Notes: generated from the sequence alone by a model not told the origin. DNA of 64,000 nt from Streptomyces lacrimifluminis (GCF_014646095.1 NZ_BMMU01000003.1:310001-374000); one strand, 5' to 3'; positions 8,967 through 19,259 are shown, counted from the first letter of the stretch. Program-made: numbers and translations.

Positions 8967-9424
8967 GCTCGGGGTTCTCCAGGCTGTCGATCCCCGGGAC
9001 CCGGCGGGCATGGGGTGGCGCACGCGGGTAAGGGATTGTGTCGATGTTCTCCCGACGAGGTTAGTCCGGACCGCGGAGGGGCCCGCATGCAGCCGGAGTT
9101 GAGGGCTCATCACGCTGCGAAACCGGGCGTGGACGCACCGAAAAACCGACGGCGGAAGGATTCAGCGCAGGCTCTCCCCAAACGGGACACAAAGGCATGC
9201 CACGAGCCCCCGAACGGAGTGCGTGTACACGGCACTTGTCGCCTGTCGAGACCCTGACGCGTGGCGAACCTCACACGTTCGGGACCACTGGACACTTAGG
9301 TGAATTCGGCACCGGCAGAGTTCGCGAGGGGGCTCAATTCTCATGTGATGGCCCGCCCGTTCATCCGCGCGTTATCCGCATTCGATCGGGCACACTCGGT
9401 AAACGCGTCAGGGCATTTCCGTCA
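8967..9424. other. Gap upstream of the tandem lipoproteins
   Basis: This 458-base stretch should hold the promoter for the two binding-protein genes (minus strand). I see no credible coding frame, no strong hairpin and no promoter that I can call with confidence. Confidence 0.45.
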
Positions 9425-10123
9425 TCAGGCGTTCCTCATCAGCCCGTGCAGAAAGGGCAGGTCGACTTCTTCCAGGGAGGTCACGATCGTGCGGCGCGTG
9501 CCGGGGGCGATGGGCGCGACCGACGGCACGGCCACGACATGGCAGCCGGCGGCCTCGGCGGCTGCCACCCCGGTCGCCGTGTCCTCGACGACGGCACATC
9601 TCGCCGGGTCGGCGCCGAGTCCGGCGGCGGCGATCAGATAGGGGTCGGGATAGGGCTTCGTCCGCTCCACCTCGTCGCCGGCGATGCTCAGGGCGAAGTG
9701 CTGCGGGCCCAGGGAGCCCAGGACGCGGTCGATGATCCGGCGGTGCGAGGCGGAGACGAGGGCCGTCGGGATCTCGTGCGCGGAGAGTTCGGCGAGGAGG
9801 CGGGCGGCGCCCGGCATCAGGGGCAGGGCGCGGTCGATACGGTCCTCGAACCCGTCGTTGAGCAGTACCGAGAGTTCGGCGAAGGTGATGTCGGCACCGG
9901 TGGCCTCGATGAGGAAACCGGCGCTGCGGGTCATGGGACCGCCGACCACCACATGGCGCCAGGAGTCGTCGAGGGTGTGACCGAGACCGGCGAAGATCTC
10001 GACCTCGACGTCCCACCAGAAGCCCTCGGTGTCCACCAGGGTGCCGTCCATGTCGAGGAGTACGGCCTGCAGTGCTGAGCCTTCGGCCGAACGGGTTCCG
10101 AGTGCGGGAACCGTGCTGGTCAT
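9425..10123 (-). CDS. HAD-family sugar-phosphatase-like hydrolase
   Basis: This 232-residue haloacid-dehalogenase phosphatase belongs to the beta-phosphoglucomutase/phosphatase-like subgroup. Motif I is LLDMDGTLVDTE (nucleophile and acid/base Asp), motif II is the Ser of LVSASH, the motif III Lys lies in ERTKPYPDPY, and motif IV is VVEDTATG. A helical cap sits between motifs I and II. ATG 10123 is preceded by AAGGAGGTG. Substrates of such enzymes are small phosphorylated sugars or nucleotides; nothing here identifies which. It follows metH on the same strand, with a terminator hairpin between them. Confidence 0.9.
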   Translation of the reverse strand: MTSTVPALGTRSAEGSALQAVLLDMDGTLVDTEGFWWDVEVEIFAGLGHTLDDSWRHVVVGGPMTRSAGFLIEATGADITFAELSVLLNDGFEDRIDRALPLMPGAARLLAELSAHEIPTALVSASHRRIIDRVLGSLGPQHFALSIAGDEVERTKPYPDPYLIAAAGLGADPARCAVVEDTATGVAAAEAAGCHVVAVPSVAPIAPGTRRTIVTSLEEVDLPFLHGLMRNA

Positions 10124-10149
10124 CCTGGCGCACCTCCTTGAGGGACGAT

Positions 10150-10190
10150 CAGGCCGGTTGCCCCTGAGTGCACAGAGGGCAACCGGCCTG
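10150..10190 (-). terminator. Terminator after metH
   Basis: Perfect 14-bp arms (10150-10163, 10177-10190) with a 13-base loop lie between the metH stop and the HAD gene's ribosome binding site. Confidence 0.75.
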
Positions 10191-10239
10191 CGGTGGACCG
10201 TCAAGTGTACGTCTTGTCCGATCAGCGTGCGCCGGAGAC

Positions 10240-13200
10240 TCAGCGGGCGTTGAAGTACTTCGCCTCGGGGTGGTGGATGACGATGGCGTCGGTCGACTGT
10301 TCGGGGTGCAGCTGGAACTCCTCGGAGAGGTGGACGCCGATGCGCTCGGGCCTGAGGAGGTCGGCGATCTTGGCGCGGTCCTCCAGGTCGGGACAGGCGC
10401 CGTAGCCGAGGGAGAAGCGGGCGCCCCGGTACTTGAGGGCGAACATGTCCTCGACATCGGCGGGGTCCTCGGCGGCGAAGCCGAGTTCGGAGCGGACGCG
10501 TGCGTGCCAGTACTCGGCGAGGGCCTCGGCCAACTGGACGGACAGGCCGTGCAGTTCGAGGTAGTCGCGATAGGAGTTCGCCTCGAAGAGCTTGGCGGTC
10601 TCCTCGCCGATCCGGTTGCCGACGGTGACGATCTGGAGGCCCACGACGTCGATCTCGCCGGACTCCTCCGGGCGGAAGAAGTCGGCAAGGCACAGCCGGC
10701 GGCCCCGGCGCTGGCGGGGGAACGTGAACCGCGTCCGTTCGTTGCCCTGGTCGTCGAGGATGATCAGGTCGTCGTCCTTGGAGACGCACGGGAAGTAGCC
10801 GTAGACGACGGCCGCCTCCAGCAGGCTCTCCGTCTGGAGCTTGTCCAGGAGACCGCGCAGCCGGGGGCGGCCCTCGGTCTCGGCCAGCTCCTCGTAGGTG
10901 GGGCCGTCGCCGGTGCGGGCCTGCTTGAGGCCCCACTGGCCCTTGAAGAGGGCGCCCTCGTCGAGCCAGCTCGCGTACTCCTTGAGCTGGATGCCCTTGA
11001 TGACACGGGTGCCCCGGAAGGGCGGGGTGGGGACGGGGTTGTCGGTGGCGACGTCGGAGCGGACGTGCCCTTCCTCGGGGCGTTCCTCGACCTCTACGGC
11101 GGCACTCGCGCGGACGCGGCGCTGCTTGAGCTCGGGCAGCTTGGCGCCGGGGACGCCGCGCTTGACGCCGATCAGGGCGTCCATGAGGCGCAGGCCCTCG
11201 AAGGCGTCACGGGCGTAGCGGACCTCGCCCTCGTAGATCTCGTGCAGGTCCTGCTCGACGTAGGCGCGGGTGAGGGCCGCGCCGCCGAGGATCACCGGAT
11301 AGTCGGCGGCCAGCTTGCGCTGGTTGAGCTCCTGGAGGTTCTCCTTCATGATCACGGTGGACTTGACCAGGAGTCCGGACATGCCGATGACGTCGGCCCT
11401 GTGCTCCTGCGCCGCTTCGAGGATCGCGGAGACCGGCTGCTTGATGCCGATGTTGACGACGTTGTAGCCGTTGTTGGTGAGGATGATGTCGACGAGGTTC
11501 TTGCCGATGTCGTGGACGTCGCCGCGGACCGTGGCGAGCACGATGGTGCCCTTGCCCTCGTCGTCCGTCTTCTCCATGTGCGGTTCGAGGTGGGCCACGG
11601 CCGTCTTCATGACCTCGGCGGACTGCAGCACGAACGGGAGCTGCATCTGGCCGGAGCCGAAGAGCTCGCCGACGACCTTCATGCCCTCCAGGAGGGTGTC
11701 GTTGACGATGTCGAGGGCGGGGCGGGTCGTCAGGGCCTCGTCGAGGTCGTTCTCCAGGCCGTTCTTCTCGCCGTCGATGATGCGGCGCTGCAGTCGCTCG
11801 TCCAGGGGCAGGGCGAGGAGTTCCTCGGCGCGGCCGTCCTTCATCGACTTGGTGTTGACGCCCTCGAAGAGGGCCATCAGCTTCTGCAGCGGGTCGTAGT
11901 CCTCGGTCCGCCGGTCGTGGATCAGGTCGAGGGCGGTGGTCACCTGCTCCTCGTCGAAGCGGGCGATCGGCAGGATCTTCGAGGCGTGGACGATCGCCGA
12001 GTCCAGGCCGGCCTTGACGCACTCGTCGAGGAAGACGGAGTTCAGCAGGACGCGGGCGGCCGGGTTCAGTCCGAAGGAGATGTTGGACAGGCCGAGGGTG
12101 GTCTGTACGTCCGGGTGGCGGCGCTTGAGTTCGCGGATCGACTCGATCGTGGCGATGCCGTCCTTGCGGGACTCCTCCTGGCCGGTGCAGATCGTGAAGG
12201 TGAGGGTGTCGATGAGGATGTCCGACTCGCGGATCCCCCAGTTCGTCGTCAAATCCTCGATCAGTCGCTCGGCGATGGCGACCTTGTGCTCGACGGTACG
12301 GGCCTGGCCCTCTTCGTCGATGGTCAGCGCGATCAGCGCGGCGCCGTGCTCCTGGGCCAGCTTGGTGACCTTCGCGAAGCGGGACTCCGGTCCGTCGCCG
12401 TCCTCGTAGTTCACCGAGTTGATGACGGCCCGGCCGCCCAGCTTCTCCAGGCCCGCCCGGAGGACGGGAACCTCGGTGGAGTCCAGGACGATCGGCAGCG
12501 TGGAGGCGGTGGCGAAGCGGCCCGCGAGCTCCTCCATGTCGGCGACGCCGTCGCGGCCCACGTAGTCCACGCAGAGGTCGAGCATGTGCGCGCCCTCGCG
12601 GATCTGGTCGCGGGCCATCTCGACGCAGTCGTCCCAGCGCGCGTCGAGCATGGCCTCCCGGAACTTCTTGGAACCGTTGGCGTTGGTGCGCTCGCCGATC
12701 GCCATGTACGAGATGTCCTGGCGGAACGGGACCGTCTGGTAGAGCGAGGCGGCGCCGGGCTCCGGCTGGGGGTGGCGCTCGACGGGCGTGGCGCCCTGCA
12801 CGCGCTCCACGAGCTTTCGCAGGTGCTCCGGGGTGGTACCGCAGCAGCCGCCGACCAGGTTCAGGCCGTAGTCCTGTACGAAGGTGTCCTGGGCTTCGGC
12901 CAGGCCCTCGGGATCGAGCGGGAAGTGTGCGCCGTCCTTGGTGAGGATCGGCAGGCCTGCGTTGGGCATGCAGAGCAACGGGGTGCGCGAGTGGCGGGAC
13001 AGATAGCGCAGGTGCTCGCTCATCTCGGCGGGGCCGGTCGAGCAGTTCAGCCCGATCATGTCGATGCCGAGCGGTTCGAGCGCGGTCAGTGCTGCACCGA
13101 TCTCCGAGCCGAGGAGCATCGTGCCCGTGGTCTCGAAGGCCATCGAGACCAGCAGAGGCACGTCGAGGCCGGTCGCCTCCATGGCACGGCGGGCGCCTAC

Positions 13201-13755
13201 GATCGACGACTTCGTCTGGAGGAGATCCTGCGTGGTCTCCACGATCAGGGCGTCGGCGCCGCCCGCCAGGAGTCCCTCGGCGTTCGCCTGGAAACCGTCG
13301 CGGAGGGTGAGGTAGTCGATGTGTCCGAGGGAGGGCAGCTTGGTGCCGGGGCCGATCGAGCCGAGGACCCAGCGTTGACGGCCGTCACGGGCGCCGAAGT
13401 CGTCGGCGGTCTCGCGGGCGATGCGGGCACCGGACTCGGACAGTTCGTACACGCGCTCGGCGATGTCGTATTCGGCCGCCGCTGTGTGGTTGGCACCGAA
13501 GGTGTTCGTCTCGACGCAGTCGACGCCCACGGCGAAGTACGCCTCGTGGACGGAGCGGACGATGTCGGGACGGGTGAGGTTCAGGATCTCGTTGCAGCCT
13601 TCGAGGTTCTCGAAGTCCTCCATCGTCGGGTCCTGAGCCTGCAGCATGGTGCCCATCGCACCGTCGGCCACCACCACTCGGGTGGCGAGTGCGTCCCGGA
13701 GGGCGGACACACGGGTCCTGTTGTCGGTGGAAGGGGCGGACGACGAGGCGGCCAT
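10240..13755 (-). CDS. metH: Cobalamin-dependent methionine synthase
   Basis: This 1171-residue enzyme transfers the methyl group from 5-methyltetrahydrofolate to homocysteine through cobalamin. The homocysteine domain comes first, with zinc cysteines in GLNCSTGP and GGCCGTTP. The pterin-binding domain has the ERTNANGSKKF region, then the helical cap. The B12 domain carries DVHDIGKN, with the His that ligates cobalt. The C-terminal reactivation domain ends near HHPEAKYF. Length and domain order are those of intact MetH. ATG 13755 has AGGGAG upstream. It is divergent from gylR. I found no cobalamin riboswitch sequence in the leader. Confidence 0.97.
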   Translation of the reverse strand: MAASSSAPSTDNRTRVSALRDALATRVVVADGAMGTMLQAQDPTMEDFENLEGCNEILNLTRPDIVRSVHEAYFAVGVDCVETNTFGANHTAAAEYDIAERVYELSESGARIARETADDFGARDGRQRWVLGSIGPGTKLPSLGHIDYLTLRDGFQANAEGLLAGGADALIVETTQDLLQTKSSIVGARRAMEATGLDVPLLVSMAFETTGTMLLGSEIGAALTALEPLGIDMIGLNCSTGPAEMSEHLRYLSRHSRTPLLCMPNAGLPILTKDGAHFPLDPEGLAEAQDTFVQDYGLNLVGGCCGTTPEHLRKLVERVQGATPVERHPQPEPGAASLYQTVPFRQDISYMAIGERTNANGSKKFREAMLDARWDDCVEMARDQIREGAHMLDLCVDYVGRDGVADMEELAGRFATASTLPIVLDSTEVPVLRAGLEKLGGRAVINSVNYEDGDGPESRFAKVTKLAQEHGAALIALTIDEEGQARTVEHKVAIAERLIEDLTTNWGIRESDILIDTLTFTICTGQEESRKDGIATIESIRELKRRHPDVQTTLGLSNISFGLNPAARVLLNSVFLDECVKAGLDSAIVHASKILPIARFDEEQVTTALDLIHDRRTEDYDPLQKLMALFEGVNTKSMKDGRAEELLALPLDERLQRRIIDGEKNGLENDLDEALTTRPALDIVNDTLLEGMKVVGELFGSGQMQLPFVLQSAEVMKTAVAHLEPHMEKTDDEGKGTIVLATVRGDVHDIGKNLVDIILTNNGYNVVNIGIKQPVSAILEAAQEHRADVIGMSGLLVKSTVIMKENLQELNQRKLAADYPVILGGAALTRAYVEQDLHEIYEGEVRYARDAFEGLRLMDALIGVKRGVPGAKLPELKQRRVRASAAVEVEERPEEGHVRSDVATDNPVPTPPFRGTRVIKGIQLKEYASWLDEGALFKGQWGLKQARTGDGPTYEELAETEGRPRLRGLLDKLQTESLLEAAVVYGYFPCVSKDDDLIILDDQGNERTRFTFPRQRRGRRLCLADFFRPEESGEIDVVGLQIVTVGNRIGEETAKLFEANSYRDYLELHGLSVQLAEALAEYWHARVRSELGFAAEDPADVEDMFALKYRGARFSLGYGACPDLEDRAKIADLLRPERIGVHLSEEFQLHPEQSTDAIVIHHPEAKYFNAR

Positions 13756-13820
13756 GTAAGGGCTCCCTGGAGTGCGACGGCTGTCGGCTTTGCGCCTTCC
13801 CCGGGAAGACGCACGCGGCC

Positions 13821-13851
13821 AGGGTAGCCCGGTACGGGGCCGTATGGTCAG
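13821..13851 (-). promoter_or_regulatory. Candidate metH promoter
   Basis: On the minus strand CTGACC (13846-13851) and TACCCT (13821-13826) are separated by 19 bases, about 65 bases before the metH start. It is a fair match to a vegetative sigma promoter, with a slightly long spacer. Confidence 0.35.
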
Positions 13852-13989
13852 GGCGTCCACGGGACGGACGGACGTGGCGCGTGCGCCGGGGCCGACCGCT
13901 CACGGCGTGGGCAGGGCGTGACATGGATGTGCGCGAGATGTAACAGGTGTCGACGAGCCATTGGCGGGTGGTCGACATGGACCGGTAGT

Positions 13990-14006
13990 GTTCGACATTG
14001 CCGAAC
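13990..14006. promoter_or_regulatory. Probable GylR operator upstream of gylR
   Basis: GTTCGACATTGCCGAAC has perfect 5-bp ends. Its core, TCGACATTGyCGAAC, recurs upstream of glpF (15074-15088). A related half site GGTCGACAT lies about 20 bases further upstream. The sharing between the regulator and its target operon suggests autoregulation by GylR. Confidence 0.6.
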
Positions 14007-14060
14007 GGCGGCAGCGAACGCCGGTTGCTGGCGGTCGAAGGGGACGGAGGCAGGACGGCG

Positions 14061-14825
14061 ATGGCACGGAACATCCAGTCGCTCGAACGGGCGGCGGCGA
14101 TGCTGCGGCTCCTCGCGGGCGGCGAGCGTCGGCTCGGCCTCTCGGACATCGCCTCGTCCCTCGGCCTCGCCAAGGGCACCGCCCACGGCATCCTGCGCAC
14201 CCTCCAGCATGAGGGCTTCGTCGAACAGGAGGCCGCGTCCGGGCGCTACCAGCTGGGCGCCGAACTGCTGCGCCTGGGCACCACCTACCTGGACGTCCAC
14301 GAGCTGCGCGCACGCGCCCTGGTGTGGACCGACGACCTGGCCCGCTCCAGCGGCGAGAGCGTCCACCTGGGCGTCCTGCACCAGCGGGGCGTGCTGATCG
14401 TGCACCACGTCTTCCGCCCCGACGACAGCCGGCAGGTACTGGAGGTCGGGGCCATGCAGCCCCTGCACTCCACAGCCCTGGGCAAGGTCCTGTCGGCCTA
14501 CGACCCGGTCGCGCACAGCGAGGTCCTGGAGGCCGAGCGCAAGCCGTTCACCGACCGGACGATCAGCGACCTGGACGGCTTCGAGGGCGTCCTGGACCTC
14601 ACCCGCGCGCGCGGGTACGCGGCCGACGTGGAGGAGACCTGGGAGGGCGTGGCGTCCATCGCCGCCCCCATCCACGACCGGCGGCGGATGCCGGTCGGCG
14701 CGGTGGGCGTGACCGGCGCGGTGGAACGGCTCTGCCGGGAGGGTGAGCTGCGCCCGGAGCTGATCGCGGCGGTGCGGGACTGCGCCCGCGCGGTGTCACG
14801 CGATCTGGGCGCGGGACGGTTCTGA
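14061..14825 (+). CDS. gylR: IclR-family glycerol operon repressor GylR
   Basis: This 254-residue IclR-type regulator controls the adjacent glycerol operon; in S. coelicolor GylR is a glycerol-3-phosphate-responsive repressor of glpFKD. The winged helix-turn-helix occupies about residues 5-70 (LGLSDIASSLGLAKGTAHGILRTL). The ligand-binding domain follows, with GAMQPLHSTALGKVLSAY, a typical IclR effector-domain motif. ATG 14061 was chosen, with GGAGG 10 bases upstream; a 21-residue in-frame extension is possible but has no binding site. It is divergent from metH and is followed by 346 bases containing the glpF control region. Confidence 0.95.
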   Translation: MARNIQSLERAAAMLRLLAGGERRLGLSDIASSLGLAKGTAHGILRTLQHEGFVEQEAASGRYQLGAELLRLGTTYLDVHELRARALVWTDDLARSSGESVHLGVLHQRGVLIVHHVFRPDDSRQVLEVGAMQPLHSTALGKVLSAYDPVAHSEVLEAERKPFTDRTISDLDGFEGVLDLTRARGYAADVEETWEGVASIAAPIHDRRRMPVGAVGVTGAVERLCREGELRPELIAAVRDCARAVSRDLGAGRF

Positions 14826-15072
14826 CAGGTCGGACGCGCTGGCGGGTCTGAGTGTCCGACTGGCCTGACGCTCCGACAGTTTCTGAAGGTTCATACGAGA
14901 GCGGCCGGGACATCTTGGATGTTCCGGTCTTTTCGTGTGCGGGGCGTGCGCGGTCGGACGCGGGTCGCGACCGGCGCAAGATCGATAGCTCACACCAATC
15001 AATAACGATCGTGTTTTCGATAACAGAGCTCTTGACGCGCCTGTAACACCAGAGCAAGACTCCCGTCCATCG

Positions 15073-15113
15073 GTCGACATTGTCGAACACCGACCGGCAA
15101 TAGGCGTTAGAGT
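15073..15113 (+). promoter_or_regulatory. glpF promoter with GylR operator
   Basis: GTCGACATTGTCGAAC (15073-15088) matches the site before gylR. A TAGAGT -10 box is at 15108-15113, and the operator's right end falls where the -35 hexamer should be. Repressor binding would block polymerase. A second possible -35 (TTGACG near 15033) lies further upstream. The rest of the 14826-15171 gap shows an AT-richer patch but no gene. Confidence 0.6.
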
Positions 15114-15171
15114 GTGACAACGCCAAGGGCCGGCAGCTCTCCCCCTGGAACGAAGGACAAAGGAGTCGCGG

Positions 15172-15957
15172 GTGTCCAGCTCCGACATCTTCATCGGCGA
15201 GACCATAGGTACCGCCATACTCATCCTGCTCGGCGGCGGCGTCTGTGCCGCCGTCACGCTGAAGGCCTCCAAGGCCCGCAACGCCGGCTGGCTCGCCATC
15301 ACCTTCGGGTGGGGTTTCGCCGTACTGACGGCCGTATACACCTCGGCGCCGCTCTCCGGCGCCCACCTCAACCCGGCCGTGACCCTCGCGCTCGCGCTCA
15401 AGAAGGACGGCATCGACTGGAGCGACGTCCCGGTCTACTGGGGCGGGCAGCTGCTCGGCGCCATGATCGGCGCGGCCCTGGTCTGGATCGTCTACTACGG
15501 CCAGTTCCTCGCGCACCTGACCGACAACGAGATCGTCGGTACTCCGGCCGAGAAGTCCGTCGAGGCGCAGGAGAAGGGGGCCGGTCCGGTCCTGGGAATC
15601 TTCTCCACGGGTCCCGAGATCCGCGTGGCCTGGCAGAACGTCGCCACCGAGGTCATCGGCACCATCGTGCTGGTGCTCGCCGTCCTCACGCAGGGCCTCA
15701 ACGACAGCGGCAAGGGACTGGGCGTCCTGGGTGCCCTGATCACCTCGCTCGTCGTCGTCTCGATCGGTCTCTCCCTCGGTGGCCCGACCGGCTACGCGAT
15801 CAACCCGGCCCGTGACCTCGGTCCGCGCATCGTGCACGCACTCCTGCCCCTGCCCAACAAGGGCGGCTCCGACTGGTCCTACGCCTGGGTCCCGGTGGTC
15901 GGTCCGCTGATCGGCGGCGCCATCGCTGCGGGCATCTACAACGTCGCTTTTGCTTAG
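15172..15957 (+). CDS. glpF: Glycerol facilitator (aquaglyceroporin)
   Basis: This 261-residue MIP-family channel lets glycerol diffuse through the cytoplasmic membrane. Both pore motifs are intact: [11 protein letters not shown] after helix 2 and [11 protein letters not shown] after helix 5, with six membrane spans in total. The Arg and Asp after the second NPA are the glycerol-selective arrangement (NPARDxGPR). The GTG start has AAAGGAG 6 bases upstream. It is the first gene of the glpF-glpK-glpD operon, under the GylR site. Confidence 0.96.
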   Translation: MSSSDIFIGETIGTAILILLGGGVCAAVTLKASKARNAGWLAITFGWGFAVLTAVYTSAPLSGAHLNPAVTLALALKKDGIDWSDVPVYWGGQLLGAMIGAALVWIVYYGQFLAHLTDNEIVGTPAEKSVEAQEKGAGPVLGIFSTGPEIRVAWQNVATEVIGTIVLVLAVLTQGLNDSGKGLGVLGALITSLVVVSIGLSLGGPTGYAINPARDLGPRIVHALLPLPNKGGSDWSYAWVPVVGPLIGGAIAAGIYNVAFA

Positions 15958-16038
15958 AGCAGCTAGAACAATCAAGGCAGCCTCGAGCAGCAACGCCGTA
16001 AGCCAGTCCCTCACCCACGGACCTCTCAGGAGCACACA

Positions 16039-17586
16039 GTGACCGACGCGCACACCGCCGGCCCGTTCATCGCGGCCATCGACCAGGGCACCACCTCCAG
16101 CCGCTGCATCGTCTTCGACCGGGACGGCCGGATCGTCTCCGTCGACCAGAAGGAGCACGAGCAGATCTTCCCGAAGCCGGGCTGGGTGGAGCACGACGCC
16201 ACCGAGATCTGGACGAACGTCGAGGAGGTCGTCGCCGGAGCCATCTCCAAGGCCGGCATCACCCGCGACGACATCAAGGCCATCGGCATCACCAACCAGC
16301 GCGAGACCACGCTGCTCTGGGACAAGAACACCGGTCAGCCCGTCCACAACGCCATCGTCTGGCAGGACACCCGTACCGACACGCTCTGCAAGGAGCTCGG
16401 TCGCAATGTCGGGCAGGATCGTTTCCGCCGAGAGACCGGCCTGCCGCTGGCCTCGTACTTCGCCGGCCCCAAGGCCCGCTGGCTGCTCGACAACGTCGAG
16501 GGCCTGCGTGCGCGTGCCGAGGCCGGGGACATCCTCTTCGGCACGATGGACAGCTGGGTCATCTGGAACCTGACGGGCGGTGTCAACGGCGGTCACCACG
16601 TCACCGACGTCACCAACGCCTCCCGCACCATGCTGATGAACCTGCACACGCTGGAGTGGGACCCGAAGATCGCCGAGTCGATCGGTGTCCCGCTGTCGAT
16701 GCTCCCGGAGATCCGCTCCTCCGCCGAGGTGTACGGCGAGGTCACCGGCGGCAAGCTGGGCGACCTGCTCGGCGGCATCCCGGTCGCCTCCGCGCTCGGC
16801 GACCAGCAGGCGGCCCTGTTCGGCCAGACCTGTTTCGCCGAGGGCGAGGCCAAGTCGACGTACGGCACCGGCACGTTCATGCTGATGAACACCGGCGACA
16901 AGATCATCAACTCCTACAGCGGCCTGCTGACCACGGTCGGCTACCGCATCGGCGACCAGGCCCCGGTCTACGCCCTGGAGGGCTCGATCGCGGTCACCGG
17001 TTCGCTGGTGCAGTGGATGCGCGACCAGATGGGCCTGATCTCCACCGCCGCCGAGATCGAGACGCTCGCGTCGTCGGTCGAGGACAACGGCGGCGCCTAC
17101 TTCGTGCCGGCCTTCTCCGGTCTGTTCGCCCCGTACTGGCGCTCCGACGCCCGCGGTGTGATCGCCGGCCTGACCCGGTACGTCACGAAGGCGCACCTCG
17201 CGCGCGCCGTGCTGGAGGCGACCGCCTGGCAGACCCGTGAGATCACGGACGCCATGACCAAGGACTCGGGCGTCGAGCTCGCGGCCCTCAAGGTCGACGG
17301 CGGCATGACCTCCAACAACCTGCTGATGCAGACCCTCTCGGACTTCCTGGACGCGCCGGTGGTGCGCCCGATGGTCGCCGAGACGACCTGCCTCGGTGCC
17401 GCCTACGCCGCCGGTCTCGCCGTCGGCTTCTGGACCAACACCGACGACCTGCGCGCCAACTGGCGCCGGGCCGCCGAGTGGACCCCCAACATGGACGCGG
17501 CCAAGCGCGACCGTGAGTACAAGAGCTGGCTCAAGGCCGTCGAGCGGTCCATGGGCTGGCTCGAAGACAGCTCTGTCGAGGAGTAA
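16039..17586 (+). CDS. glpK: Glycerol kinase
   Basis: This 515-residue FGGY-family kinase phosphorylates glycerol to sn-glycerol-3-phosphate with ATP. The N-terminus has the [15 protein letters not shown] phosphate-1 motif, INQRE-type residues appear as [11 protein letters not shown], and the C-terminal lobe has [11 protein letters not shown], the FGGY-type nucleotide region. Length is normal. It starts with GTG 81 bases after glpF, preceded by CAGGAG. Trapping glycerol here drives uptake through GlpF and supplies the inducer of GylR. Confidence 0.97.
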   Translation: MTDAHTAGPFIAAIDQGTTSSRCIVFDRDGRIVSVDQKEHEQIFPKPGWVEHDATEIWTNVEEVVAGAISKAGITRDDIKAIGITNQRETTLLWDKNTGQPVHNAIVWQDTRTDTLCKELGRNVGQDRFRRETGLPLASYFAGPKARWLLDNVEGLRARAEAGDILFGTMDSWVIWNLTGGVNGGHHVTDVTNASRTMLMNLHTLEWDPKIAESIGVPLSMLPEIRSSAEVYGEVTGGKLGDLLGGIPVASALGDQQAALFGQTCFAEGEAKSTYGTGTFMLMNTGDKIINSYSGLLTTVGYRIGDQAPVYALEGSIAVTGSLVQWMRDQMGLISTAAEIETLASSVEDNGGAYFVPAFSGLFAPYWRSDARGVIAGLTRYVTKAHLARAVLEATAWQTREITDAMTKDSGVELAALKVDGGMTSNNLLMQTLSDFLDAPVVRPMVAETTCLGAAYAAGLAVGFWTNTDDLRANWRRAAEWTPNMDAAKRDREYKSWLKAVERSMGWLEDSSVEE

Positions 17587-17593
17587 GAAACAC

Positions 17594-19210
17594 ATGACCA
17601 GCCAGTCCACCCTGCAGTCCGTGCCTGCCCTCGGTACGCACCCGGCCTTCGGCTCCAACCCGAGCCGCGCCGAGACCCGGGAGCAGCTCTCCAAGGCGAC
17701 GTACGACCTTCTCGTGATCGGCGGTGGCATCCTCGGCATCTCGACTGCCTGGCATGCCGCGCAGTCCGGGCTGCGGGTGGCTCTGGTCGACGCCGGCGAC
17801 TTCGCCGGCGCCACCTCCTCCGCCTCGTCCAAGCTTCTCCACGGCGGTCTGCGCTATCTGCAGACCGGCGCGGTGAAGCTGGTGGCGGAGAACCACTTCG
17901 AGCGCCGTGCGGTGTCCCGTCAGGTGGCCCCCCATCTGGCGAACCCGCTCACGTTCTACCTCCCCGTGTACAAGGGCGGGCCGCACGGCGCGGCGAAGCT
18001 CGGGGCGGGCGTCTTCGCCTACTCCGCCCTGTCCGCCTTCGGTGACGGCGTCGGCCACCTGCTGTCGCCGGCCAAGGCCGCGCAGGACGTGCCCGAGCTG
18101 CGCACCGAGAACCTCAAGGCCGTGGCCGTGTACGGCGACGGTCAGATGAACGACGCGCGCATGGCGCTGATGACGGTCCGTGCGGCCGTCGAGGCGGGCG
18201 CTGTCGTGCTCAACCACGCCGAGGTGTCGGGGCTGCGCTTCACCAGGGGCCGGGTCACCGGTGCCGACCTGCGCGACCGTCTCTCCGGCGACGACTTCGG
18301 CGTCAACGCCCGGCTCGTGCTCAACGCCACCGGCCCGTGGGTCGACCACCTGCGCAGGATGGAGAACCCGGACGCGGCGCCGTCCATCCGGCTGTCGAAG
18401 GGCGCGCACCTGGTCCTGAAGCGGACGTCTCCGTGGAAGGCGGCGCTGGCCACCCCGATCGACAAGTACCGCATCACCTTCGCCCTCCCCTGGGAGGACA
18501 TGCTCCTGCTCGGCACCACCGACGAGGTGTTCGAGGGCGACCCGGCGGACGTCGCGGTCACCGAGAAGGACACGGCTCAGATCCTCGACGAGGCCGCGTT
18601 CTCCGTGCGCGACCAGCAGCTCTCCCCCGACTTGATCACGTACTCCTTCGCGGGACTTCGGGTGCTGCCGGGTGGCCCCGGTGACACGGCGAAGGCCAAG
18701 CGGGAGACGGTCGTGACCGAGGGCAGGGGCGGGATGCTGTCCGTCTCGGGCGGCAAGTGGACGACCTTCCGGCACATCGGCCGTACGGTCATGGAGAAAC
18801 TGGAGAAGCTGCCCGGCCGTCCGCTGGGTGACGACTTCGAGCCTGTCTCGTCCCTGCCGAAGCACCTGCCGCTTCCCGGTGTCGCCAACCCGCGCGCCGT
18901 CGCGCACCGGTTGCTGGTCGACAGCCCGGCACCGGGTCCGCGTATGGCCGCCGACACGGCGAAGCACCTTGCGACGCACTACGGGTCACTGGCGTTCGAC
19001 ATCGCACGGCTGGCGAACGAGAACCCTGAACTGGGTGAGCGGGTGCACGCTGACGCGCCGGAGATCTGGGCACAGGTTGTGTATGCGCGGGACAGTGAGT
19101 GGGCTGAGACTGCGGATGACGTGCTGCGCCGGCGGACCACGTTGACGATCCGGGGGCTGGCTACGGACGAAGTCCGGGCGAAGGTTCAGGATCTGCTCGA
19201 CAAGAAGTAA
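17594..19210 (+). CDS. glpD: FAD-dependent glycerol-3-phosphate dehydrogenase
   Basis: This 538-residue membrane-associated flavoenzyme oxidises glycerol-3-phosphate to dihydroxyacetone phosphate and passes electrons to quinone. The FAD-binding Rossmann motif LLVIGGGILGIS is near residue 40, followed by the GlpD signature SSKLLHGGLRYLQ. The C-terminal DAO_C domain is complete. ATG 17594 lies only 7 bases after the glpK stop, indicating translational coupling. A strong terminator follows, which closes the operon. Confidence 0.96.
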   Translation: MTSQSTLQSVPALGTHPAFGSNPSRAETREQLSKATYDLLVIGGGILGISTAWHAAQSGLRVALVDAGDFAGATSSASSKLLHGGLRYLQTGAVKLVAENHFERRAVSRQVAPHLANPLTFYLPVYKGGPHGAAKLGAGVFAYSALSAFGDGVGHLLSPAKAAQDVPELRTENLKAVAVYGDGQMNDARMALMTVRAAVEAGAVVLNHAEVSGLRFTRGRVTGADLRDRLSGDDFGVNARLVLNATGPWVDHLRRMENPDAAPSIRLSKGAHLVLKRTSPWKAALATPIDKYRITFALPWEDMLLLGTTDEVFEGDPADVAVTEKDTAQILDEAAFSVRDQQLSPDLITYSFAGLRVLPGGPGDTAKAKRETVVTEGRGGMLSVSGGKWTTFRHIGRTVMEKLEKLPGRPLGDDFEPVSSLPKHLPLPGVANPRAVAHRLLVDSPAPGPRMAADTAKHLATHYGSLAFDIARLANENPELGERVHADAPEIWAQVVYARDSEWAETADDVLRRRTTLTIRGLATDEVRAKVQDLLDKK

Positions 19211-19221
19211 CGGTACGGCGT

Positions 19222-19259
19222 GAAAGGGGGCGGCTCCTCGTTGAGAGCCGCCCCCTTTC
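19222..19259. terminator. Terminator of the glp operon
   Basis: Perfect 15-bp arms (19222-19236, 19245-19259) surround an 8-base loop, 11 bases after the glpD stop. The convergent mtnK gene ends close by, so it may work both ways. Confidence 0.85.

Noticed and set aside
10168..13827. Very long open frame opposite metH (1219 codons)
   Set aside because: It is the antisense shadow produced by strong G/C third-position bias; it has no start signal and a low-complexity Gly/Val/Asp/Leu composition. The same applies to the long frames opposite glpF-glpK (14599-17832), the two lipoproteins (7152-9257) and the NRPS (53521-57324).
13756..14060. Possible cobalamin or SAM riboswitch in front of metH
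   Set aside because: I looked for the B12-box GCCACTG region and for SAM aptamer-like helices and found neither; the leader is short.
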